Origin: Ruminococcus sp.
GTDB lineage: Bacteria; Bacillota_A; Clostridia; Oscillospirales; Ruminococcaceae
Direction of reading: 5' to 3'
Assembly (NCBI GenBank): GCA_017418765.1
Contig: JAFOMV010000190.1
Coordinates: forward strand, 1-12,188
DNA length: 12,188 nt
The notes under the pieces: generated by a model
What the model saw: the letters and a program-made list of their open reading frames with translations, nothing else
Told to the model about the DNA's origin: nothing
Database searches by the model: none
Program-made: the position numbers and the translations under genes
Part shown: positions 1 to 4,808 of the stretch, piece by piece
Position numbering within the stretch: the first letter of the stretch is position 1
How the letters are laid out: each line of letters opens with the position of its first letter

Positions 1-116
1 CCCGATACCGCTCCATACAAAAAAGAACTCACCTTATTGTTTCTCCTGAAATAGAGGAGCATCATTATCACTATCAACGCCGTACAAATCAACTTGAAGA
101 TCGTGTCAGTTTTCAT
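1..116 (-). CDS. Small membrane protein, N-terminal part only (runs off window)
   Basis: This reading frame starts at an ATG at 116 and stays open to the window edge. About 38 residues are visible: a short charged start (MKTDTIFK), one hydrophobic segment at about residues 9-22 (LICTALIVIMMLLY), a basic patch (FRRNNK), then VSSFLYGAVSG. This is an N-in membrane segment with a positive cytoplasmic or interfacial patch. A good Shine-Dalgarno, AAGGTGAG, lies about 4-5 bases before the ATG. The gene is last of a four-gene minus-strand run, 19 bases after the preceding stop. I do not recognise it from this fragment. A short two-segment membrane protein such as a BofA-like protein is one possibility, but nothing visible proves it. 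Confidence 0.6.
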   Translation of the reverse strand, partial: MKTDTIFKLICTALIVIMMLLYFRRNNKVSSFLYGAVS

Positions 117-135
117 TTTATCTCACCTTCGTTTT

Positions 136-432
136 CTACAATAATATGTAAGCAAGAGCAAGCAATATCTTAATATCAGCACCCTCTTTATAAAGCAGCC
201 ACATTATTGCCGCTATCAATATAAAATCACTGTCACCTTTTTTAGCTGCCAGTGACGCTGTCAGTGTACTCAACAGATCTCCTGTGCCGCCTTTTTCTTC
301 ATGGTATTCCTTCTCTATTTGCTCTTTATCGCTGTTAACATTTGAACGCCTGTGCATCTCTTGAGAACGTCTGACTGCCTCCATTCTCATTCTGTCCATA
401 TTCCCACCGTCATATACAGCCAACCCTTTCAC
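136..432 (-). CDS. Small protein with charged N-half and hydrophobic C-terminus, unknown function
   Basis: The product is about 98 residues if read from the GTG at 432. The N-terminal two thirds are hydrophilic and rich in Arg, Glu, His and Met (residues 12-48). The C-terminal third is strongly hydrophobic in two short runs split by KEGAD (FILIAAIMWLLY, then IKILLALAYILL), so it may associate with the membrane or bury a helical hairpin. The start is uncertain. The GTG has GAGG only about 2 bases upstream, a TTG at codon 4 sits better behind GGCGGTGA, and an ATG at codon 12 (position 399) is also possible. The upstream stop is only 4 bases away, so it is almost certainly co-transcribed and probably translationally coupled. 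I do not know a function. The hydrophobic tail pattern, D-x-LLL-x(7-9)-KEG-x-D-LLLAL-x-Y, resembles small proteins I recall from sporulating Clostridia. Confidence 0.7.
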   Translation of the reverse strand: MKGLAVYDGGNMDRMRMEAVRRSQEMHRRSNVNSDKEQIEKEYHEEKGGTGDLLSTLTASLAAKKGDSDFILIAAIMWLLYKEGADIKILLALAYILL

Positions 433-436
433 CGCC

Positions 437-778
437 TCAGATCAGATCATTGAGGATACCGCTTTCCTTAGCAGCCTCCCATAATGCAATAACTCTCAAA
501 AGCTTTACCGCTTTATCTATTCGTTCCTGTCTTTTTTCTTTAAGATGAGGCTTCAATGCAAGCAGGAGTTCAGTGTCCTTATCTTTCCCTGTTACTGACC
601 CCAGCAGACCTGTAAGCTTCATGATGCTGCTCATATCAGGCATATCTGCCTCGCTGCTTTCACTGCCGCCATCGCTGTCCTGCGTATCTGATGTTATCAT
701 CTTTGCAAGTTCTGAGAGCTGCCTGACGCTTTCTTCATCAGACAGCAGCTCATTGAGTTTACCTATCATGTCATCCAT
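437..778 (-). CDS. Acidic helical small protein, unknown function
   Basis: The product is 113 residues. It starts with a leucine-rich amphipathic stretch (residues 1-32). A low-complexity acidic Ser/Asp/Gly linker follows at about 33-48. A conserved-looking C-terminal half (about 50-113) contains LLLALKPHLKEKRQERIDKA and then KLLRVIALWEAA. There is no signal peptide or membrane segment, so it is likely cytoplasmic. The ATG at 778 lies 3 bases after the stop of the preceding gene, and the following gene begins 4 bases after this stop, which indicates an operon with coupling. The Shine-Dalgarno is weak (GGG within the upstream gene's last codons), in keeping with coupled translation. I cannot name a family with confidence. 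The 'LLALKP-L---R--K-D-A-KL' signature resembles uncharacterised proteins of spore-forming Clostridia. Confidence 0.75.
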   Translation of the reverse strand: MDDMIGKLNELLSDEESVRQLSELAKMITSDTQDSDGGSESSEADMPDMSSIMKLTGLLGSVTGKDKDTELLLALKPHLKEKRQERIDKAVKLLRVIALWEAAKESGILNDLI

Positions 779-781
779 GAT

Positions 782-1030
782 TTATTTACCCGACAGCTTT
801 TTATAAAGTGCCTGAGCCTGCGGAGTGCTCATAAGCTTTTCTATCATTTTAGGATCGTTGACGACCTTATTGAATTTAGCAGCATCGCTTTTGTTCATAG
901 CTGATATAGCACTGTCGAATCTCCCCTCCTCAAATTCCTTTTTAAGCTGTTCTTGCGGTATACCTATCTTTTTGCTTACAGCTCCAAACAGGCCATTGAG
1001 TTTTTTTGAATCAAAATCATTAACGTTCAT
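782..1030 (-). CDS. Small helical protein, first gene of the minus-strand cluster, unknown function
   Basis: The product is 82 residues and starts MNVNDFDSKK. The frame also has an ATG at 1042, four codons upstream, but that ATG overlaps the Shine-Dalgarno: the sequence reads ATGGAGGTTGACATG, so GGAGG sits 5 bases before the ATG at 1030. I therefore chose 1030. The protein is hydrophilic and probably all-helical, with no signal peptide, membrane segment or cysteines. Its C-terminal part (residues 54-81, NDPKMIEKLMSTPQAQALYKKLSG) looks like a compact helix-turn-helix of a conserved family rich in 'D-x(3)-K-L-L-x-S-P-x-A-x-x-L'. It heads the four-gene cluster, and the next gene starts 3 bases after the stop. 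Function unknown. Nothing links it directly to a process other than co-transcription. Confidence 0.75.
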   Translation of the reverse strand: MNVNDFDSKKLNGLFGAVSKKIGIPQEQLKKEFEEGRFDSAISAMNKSDAAKFNKVVNDPKMIEKLMSTPQAQALYKKLSGK

Positions 1031-1042
1031 GTCAACCTCCAT
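1028..1042 (-). promoter_or_regulatory. Ribosome binding site embedded in an upstream ATG
   Basis: The minus-strand sequence ATGGAGGTTGACATG contains two in-frame ATGs. The first (1042) supplies the A, T and G immediately around GGAGG, which is correctly spaced for the second ATG (1030). This decides the start of the 82-residue protein. No comparable Shine-Dalgarno precedes the first ATG, where the sequence is AATAGTTTT. Confidence 0.7.
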
Positions 1043-1049
1043 AAAACTA

Positions 1050-1078
1050 TTGATTTTTTATAAATAATATGGTATAAT
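1050..1078 (+). promoter_or_regulatory. Sigma-A type promoter for the phosphodiesterase gene
   Basis: TTGATT at 1050-1055, a 17-base spacer, and a perfect TATAAT at 1073-1078 preceded by TGG (extended -10). Transcription would start near 1085, giving a leader of about 66 bases. The region is AT-rich and also lies upstream of the divergent small-gene cluster, but I could not find an equally convincing minus-strand promoter. Confidence 0.75.
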
Positions 1079-1150
1079 ATTCATAAATAAATATCATATC
1101 AGTATTTACAATTCCTTATACATTGAATTATTTATTTTGGGAGGTATGTT

Positions 1151-1633
1151 ATGCGTGTAATTGCTATATCAGATACACACGGAAATTACTCCGCACTTGA
1201 AAAAGTATTAAAACGAAATACAGATGCTGACTGGATAATACATTTAGGTGATGGCGAACAAGAGCTTGACCGTTTTGTTACATCTCACCCTGAGATCGCT
1301 CAGAAAATAATCCATGTAGCAGGAAACTGCGATTTTAACAGCATAAGTCCCGAGATCTTCTGTCTGCCGGTTATGGAGCATAAAATACTTGCCACACACG
1401 GTCATCTCTACGGCGTAAAGAGTTCCATCGAAAGGCTGAAGCTCATTGCAAAAGAAAATGAATGCGACATTATCCTTTTCGGGCACACTCATGTCAGATT
1501 CATAAGCCGTGAAGACGGTTTTTACATACTGAATCCAGGAAGCGCATCATGTCCTCATGACGGAAATTACCCTTCCTTCGGGCATATCGATATTTCTCCG
1601 GCAGGCGTTGTGCTGAACATCGCTGATGTCTGA
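1151..1633 (+). CDS. YfcE/MJ0936-type metallophosphodiesterase
   Basis: This is a calcineurin-like metallophosphoesterase of 160 residues, the usual size for the single-domain YfcE/MJ0936/YsnB group. All metal-binding motifs are present in order: D8-T-H10 (SDTHGN), G33-D34 (HLGDGEQE), G58-N59-C60-D61, H83 within THGH (82-85), and G111-H112-T113-H114. These residues bind two divalent metals, usually manganese or nickel in this family, that hydrolyse phosphodiester bonds. Known members cleave artificial phosphodiesters in vitro and the natural substrate is generally unclear. NPGS at about 133-136 is the typical C-terminal motif. There is no signal peptide, so the protein is cytoplasmic. GGGAGG lies 6 bases before the ATG and supports the start. 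The gene appears monocistronic behind its own promoter; I see no clear terminator after it. Family assignment is firm, specific substrate unknown. Confidence 0.93.
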   Translation: MRVIAISDTHGNYSALEKVLKRNTDADWIIHLGDGEQELDRFVTSHPEIAQKIIHVAGNCDFNSISPEIFCLPVMEHKILATHGHLYGVKSSIERLKLIAKENECDIILFGHTHVRFISREDGFYILNPGSASCPHDGNYPSFGHIDISPAGVVLNIADV

Positions 1634-1801
1634 CTGCAATATATTATATGCCGCAAATCTAAAAATGTGAACCGTTGATTCAAAATATCAGTGATCAGCG
1701 AAACATATATAATAGCTCCGGATCCATCACTATACCTATTTACGCTTTGCACAAACAAGTACAGGTTATTTGTATAAAATAAACAAAGTTCACAAAAACT
1801 C

Positions 1802-1830
1802 TTGAAATACCATTCTTTCTATGGTATAAT
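1802..1830 (+). promoter_or_regulatory. Sigma-A type promoter for hpf
   Basis: TTGAAA at 1802-1807, a 17-base spacer, then a perfect TATAAT at 1825-1830 with TGG directly before it (extended -10). The transcript would start near 1837, leaving a leader of about 64 bases. I see no obvious sigma-B/sigma-H-like element of the kind that controls hpf in Bacillus subtilis. The 1634-1801 stretch holds no gene or convincing terminator. Confidence 0.82.
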
Positions 1831-1900
1831 ATAACCATAATATTTATACTTTATTCGGCAGACAATACGGCTGTTGATTAAAGTTTAAAGGAGGACTACT

Positions 1901-2428
1901 ATGAAAACTACTATCTCAGCTAAAAAAATGCAGATTCCACACAACTTCACAGAATACGCCGAACAGAGAATCGATACACGCCTCGGTAAATTCTTTGGCG
2001 AAGATGCCGACGCAAAGATTGTTATCTCAGAGTACAAAAATCAGATCGTTCTCGAGCTTACTGTAAAGTACAACAGCATTATCTTCCGTGCAGAACGTTC
2101 CGCAGAAGATAAATATGTCGCTCTGGACGACGCTATAGATAAGATAATCAGACAGATACGCAAAAACAAGACAAAGGTAGAGAAAAAACTGAAAGATTCC
2201 GCTTTCAAGGAAGCTTTCGCTTACCCTGTTCCTGATACCGTTGATTATGAGATCGTTAAGCACAAGAAGTTCAAGATGCGTCCTATGGATGTAGAGGAAG
2301 CAATCCTCCAGATGAACCTTCTCGATCACGAATTCTTTATGTTCACCAATGCTGATTCAGGTCAGATAAATGTAGTATATAAGAGAGCAGATGGAAACTA
2401 CTCCGTCCTCGAACCTGATTTAGAATGA
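1901..2428 (+). CDS. hpf: Ribosome hibernation promoting factor, long form
   Basis: This is the long-form HPF of Firmicutes: 175 residues, close to the usual 180-190. Residues 1 to about 95 form the ribosome-binding domain of the YfiA/RaiA fold, with the start MKTTISAKKMQIPHNF, the LGKFFGEDADAKIVISEYKN strand region and the basic helix IIRQIRKNKTKVEKKLK that contacts the 30S decoding centre. A short linker follows, then the C-terminal dimerisation domain at about 116-175 (EIVKHKKFKMRPMDVEEAI, NLLDHEFFMFTNADSG, INVVYKRADGNYSVLEP). In characterised homologues this tail pairs two 70S ribosomes into inactive 100S dimers during slow growth. A strong AAAGGAGG lies 6 bases before the ATG. The gene stands alone between its own promoter and a terminator. 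Confidence 0.96.
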   Translation: MKTTISAKKMQIPHNFTEYAEQRIDTRLGKFFGEDADAKIVISEYKNQIVLELTVKYNSIIFRAERSAEDKYVALDDAIDKIIRQIRKNKTKVEKKLKDSAFKEAFAYPVPDTVDYEIVKHKKFKMRPMDVEEAILQMNLLDHEFFMFTNADSGQINVVYKRADGNYSVLEPDLE

Positions 2429-2438
2429 TCCAACACTG

Positions 2439-2472
2439 TATGCGGAGCTTCACGCTCCGCATATTATTTCTC
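2439..2472 (+). terminator. Intrinsic terminator after hpf
   Basis: A perfect 10-bp stem, TATGCGGAGC (2439-2448) against GCTCCGCATA (2454-2463), closes a 5-base loop TTCAC. It is followed by TTATTTCTC, a moderate T-run. The position, 11 bases after the hpf stop, fits a terminator. Confidence 0.8.
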
Positions 2473-2654
2473 CCCCAATTAAATCCTGAACTTTTCTGCT
2501 TGACCTTACGGCAAAATAATGCGTCAGAAAGCCTCGTCATCACCGGTATGCCTATGGTTTTCTTTCCGGTCTTTTACTGCCGTTTCTTCGCATAAATCCT
2601 TCAAGATCTAATTGGCGGAGCTATATTTATGATAATTGAAAGGAAATTGCTGAA

Positions 2655-3326
2655 ATGGATAATAACAAAAGAACCATCATTGAAAAACGCATAAACAAAG
2701 TCGGTGAAAACCTCAAAAAGAATAATATGGAGTTCTACTATGCACCGACTAAAGAGGATGTCTGTCCTATCGTGAAGTCACTGCTCAAAGAAGGAGCTGT
2801 CATCACTAACGGAGGTACTATGACTATGGCTGAATGTGGACTTGACAAGCTGCTTGCTTCACCAGAATACAACTACCTTGACCGTTCAAAAATGACAACT
2901 CCTGAGGAGATAGCAAGTCTCTACAGAAAAGCCTTTACGGCAGATGTATACATATCGAGTTCCAATGCGATCACCGAGGATGGTGTACTGTATAATGTAG
3001 ATGGCAACAGCAACCGCATAGCTGCTATTGCATTCGGGCCGGAGTCTGTTATTATTATCGCAGGCTATAACAAAATAGTAAAGGACCTTACAGAAGCTGA
3101 GATACGTGTTAAGCGAGATGCCGCTCCGCCAAACTGTGTGCGTCTCGACTGTGCAACATACTGCAAGGAAAAAGGCGAATGTGTATCTCTTTCAAAAGCT
3201 AACAGACAGATGTCAGATGGCTGCGGCGGTGACGGACGTATCTGCTGCAACTACCTTATTTCTGCTCATCAGCGTCATAAGGGACGTATCAAGGTCATTA
3301 TCGTCGGAGAAGAACTGGGTTATTGA
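2655..3326 (+). CDS. Stand-alone LUD-domain protein (DUF162, LutC/YkgG-like)
   Basis: The 223-residue product is a single LUD domain. Recognisable parts are VITNGGTMTMAECGL (about 50-64), the YISSSNAITEDGVLYNVDG strand-turn (about 98-116), NRIAAIAFGPESVIIIAGYNKIV (about 120-142) and the APPN segment near 157-160. The LUD fold occurs in LutB and LutC of lactate oxidation, but this is the isolated form common in anaerobic Firmicutes, with no LutA or LutB beside it, so a role in lactate use is not shown. The C-terminal part holds seven cysteines within 38 residues (161, 166, 170, 176, 190, 197, 198), which suggests metal or cluster binding or structural thiols. AGGAAA lies about 8 bases before the ATG. 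I could find only weak promoter candidates in 2473-2654. Confidence 0.88.
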   Translation: MDNNKRTIIEKRINKVGENLKKNNMEFYYAPTKEDVCPIVKSLLKEGAVITNGGTMTMAECGLDKLLASPEYNYLDRSKMTTPEEIASLYRKAFTADVYISSSNAITEDGVLYNVDGNSNRIAAIAFGPESVIIIAGYNKIVKDLTEAEIRVKRDAAPPNCVRLDCATYCKEKGECVSLSKANRQMSDGCGGDGRICCNYLISAHQRHKGRIKVIIVGEELGY

Positions 3327-3351
3327 TCATCAGCTTATATAACATATTATA

Positions 3352-3392
3352 ATCCCCTGATTGCTTAGCAGCTTTCGGGGGATCGATTTATA
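3352..3392 (+). terminator. Probable terminator after the LUD gene
   Basis: ATCCCCTGA (3352-3360) pairs with TCGGGGGAT (3375-3383), nine base pairs including one T-G pair, around a 14-base loop. CGATTTATAT follows, only weakly T-rich. It lies 25 bases after the LUD stop and before the aldolase promoter. Confidence 0.62.
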
Positions 3393-3497
3393 TCTACAAT
3401 TCCCTCATGAAAACATCAATTATATGTCCGTATACGTATATTCTTTCATTTAAAATATTGAATTATATAGTAAATTCAAAAAAATTGCAGAAAGTAT

Positions 3498-3526
3498 TTG
3501 ACAAAACAAAAAAACTGTGCTATACT
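3498..3526 (+). promoter_or_regulatory. Strong sigma-A type promoter for the aldolase gene
   Basis: A perfect TTGACA at 3498-3503, a 17-base A-rich spacer, and TATACT at 3521-3526 preceded by TGC (extended -10). A transcript from about 3533 would carry an 80-base leader containing all three 15-bp repeats. The strong promoter suggests high expression. Confidence 0.85.
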
Positions 3527-3548
3527 ATCTATGTAATCAATTCACTTT

Positions 3549-3593
3549 AAAGCATTACAGCCTAAAGCGTTACAGCGCAAAGCGCTACAGCGC
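3549..3593 (+). repeat. Three tandem 15-bp imperfect repeats in the aldolase leader
   Basis: Three units lie head to tail: AAAGCATTACAGCCT (3549-3563), AAAGCGTTACAGCGC (3564-3578) and AAAGCGCTACAGCGC (3579-3593), with consensus AAAGCGyTACAGCGC. Neighbouring units differ at one to three positions. They sit between the start of transcription and the ribosome binding site. They can also fold: AGCGC-AAA-GCGCT (3574-3586) or GCGC-TACA-GCGC (3582-3593). The repeats could be an RNA- or DNA-binding target or simple slippage; the sequence alone cannot decide. Confidence 0.85.
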
Positions 3594-3613
3594 ATTAGAA
3601 AAGAGGAATAAAT

Positions 3614-4588
3614 ATGAAAGAAATATCTAAGCTCATGAACTACAGATCAGATGTAAGAGTAGTTGATGCTACTCTCCGTGACGGCGGTCTCGTTAATGAT
3701 TTCCGCTTTTCAGACGAATTTGTAAGGGACCTTTATCTCTCCAACATCAAAGCAGGTGTTGACTACATGGAATTCGGATACAGAGCTGACAAGGAAATGT
3801 TCAAAACCGAGGATTTTGGTCCATGTAAGTTCTGCGAAGATGATTATATCCGTTCTATCGTTGGTGATAACCACACTGATCTTAAGATCGCAATTATGGC
3901 TGACGTTGGACGCTGTAACTATAAGCAGGATATTGTTGAACGTGAAAACTCACCTGTTGACCTTATCCGTGTTGCTACATATATCCATCAGATCCCAACA
4001 GCAGTTGACATGATCGAAGACGCAAAGAAAAAAGGTTATGAAGTCAGCTGTAATATAATGGCTATCTCAAACGCTCAGGAGTCCGATCTGAAAGTCGCAC
4101 TTGATATTCTCGGTAAATCTCCTGTTGATGTTCTCTATGTTGTTGACAGCTTCGGTTCTATCTACCCTGAACAGCTTGCAAGGCTCGCTGATATCTACCT
4201 TGAAGCCGGTGCAAAGTATGACAAAAAGATCGGTATACACGCTCATAATAATCAGCAGCTCGCTTTTGCTAATACCATAGAAGCTGTTGGTGACGGTATC
4301 GACTGGCTTGACGCTACATACTCATCTATGGGCAGAGGTGCAGGAAACTGTGCAATGGAACTTCTTCTCGGTTTCCTGAAAAATCCCAAATACAACGTTT
4401 ACCCTGTTTTCCAGTTTATTGAAAAGCATATGAACAAACTCCGTGAAGAAGGCGCTGTATGGGGATATGACCTCCAGTACCTCCTGACTGGTCTTTTCAA
4501 TCAGCACCCGAGAACAGCTATCCAGTACACCAAGGAAAAGCGAAGTGATATCTCAGAGTTCTACAAGGAGATAATTTCTCAGGAATAA
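3614..4588 (+). CDS. DRE-TIM aldolase (HMGL-like / 4-hydroxy-2-oxovalerate aldolase-like)
   Basis: This is a 324-residue TIM-barrel lyase of the HMGL-like superfamily. The family signature D18-A-T-L-R22-D23-G-G begins the barrel, and D23 with H209 and H211 (IHAHNN) would bind the divalent metal. G240-R-G-A-G-N245 matches the GAGN loop of DmpG-type aldolases. Such enzymes make or break a carbon-carbon bond next to a pyruvate or acetyl-derived enolate. The protein ends soon after the barrel, so it lacks the LeuA-type regulatory domain and probably also the full DmpG communication domain. No acetaldehyde dehydrogenase partner lies nearby, so meta-cleavage catabolism is unlikely and the actual substrate is unknown. 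GAGG lies 8 bases before the ATG. The gene is monocistronic behind a strong promoter and a repeat-bearing leader, and converges on the GH5 gene. Confidence 0.87.
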   Translation: MKEISKLMNYRSDVRVVDATLRDGGLVNDFRFSDEFVRDLYLSNIKAGVDYMEFGYRADKEMFKTEDFGPCKFCEDDYIRSIVGDNHTDLKIAIMADVGRCNYKQDIVERENSPVDLIRVATYIHQIPTAVDMIEDAKKKGYEVSCNIMAISNAQESDLKVALDILGKSPVDVLYVVDSFGSIYPEQLARLADIYLEAGAKYDKKIGIHAHNNQQLAFANTIEAVGDGIDWLDATYSSMGRGAGNCAMELLLGFLKNPKYNVYPVFQFIEKHMNKLREEGAVWGYDLQYLLTGLFNQHPRTAIQYTKEKRSDISEFYKEIISQE

Positions 4589-4640
4589 TATATATATTAT
4601 TAATGCAACCTCCTTTCATGTGGTTTTTTATACATTTTTG

Positions 4641-4724
4641 CAATATCAGCCTGATTTGGCGCACAAGGTTTATAATGACTATTTTATACCTGTGTGTCAC
4701 GTCGGGCTGATATTGTTTTATATA
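4641..4724 (+). terminator. Long imperfect hairpin, probable terminator of the aldolase gene
   Basis: CAATATCAGCCTGA (4641-4654) pairs with TCGGGCTGATATTG (4702-4715), 14 pairs with a single T-G. The arms continue inward as an interrupted stem, for example GCGCAC (4659-4664 region) against GTGTGT (4692-4697 region) using G-T pairs, closing on an AT-rich loop. TTTTATATA follows the right arm. It lies 52 bases after the aldolase stop. A terminator is the simplest reading; the near-complete palindromic form of about 75 bases would also suit a small repeat element. Confidence 0.6.
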
Positions 4725-4729
4725 TAAGT

Positions 4730-4767
4730 TAAGGGACAAACCTTTCCACAGAAAGGTTTGTCCCTTA
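4730..4767. terminator. Perfect 17-bp hairpin in the convergent junction
   Basis: TAAGGGACAAACCTTTC (4730-4746) and GAAAGGTTTGTCCCTTA (4751-4767) are perfect inverse complements around the loop CACA. It lies 42 bases past the GH5 stop on the minus strand and beyond the first hairpin on the plus strand. Neither side has a clean T-run (plus: TAATTATT; minus: ACTTATATATAA), so it may be a bidirectional terminator or a 3'-end stabiliser for the cellulase mRNA. Confidence 0.65.
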
Positions 4768-4808
4768 TAATTATTGATATGATATAGTTAGCACACTGTG
4801 AAAACAGA

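Noticed and set aside
573..1067. Two plus-strand open frames opposite the small-gene cluster
   Set aside because: They are Ser/Leu-rich mirror translations of the minus-strand genes, without ribosome binding sites, and overlap better-supported genes completely.
2543..2575. ACCGG...CCGGT inverted repeat followed by CTTTTA between hpf and the LUD gene
   Set aside because: The stem has only 5 pairs with a 19-base loop and a better terminator already lies directly after hpf.
3431..3440. Perfect 10-bp palindrome TATACGTATA upstream of the aldolase promoter
   Set aside because: Short AT-rich palindromes are expected by chance here, it is not repeated in the window, and it lies about 60 bases upstream of the -35.
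3549..3593. CRISPR-like array
   Set aside because: The 15-base units are contiguous with no spacers and sit in a gene leader, so this is a tandem repeat, not a CRISPR.
4605..4627. AACC...GGTT followed by a T-run just after the aldolase stop, as a first terminator
   Set aside because: The stem is only 4 pairs with an 11-base loop; the hairpin at 4641-4715 is far stronger.
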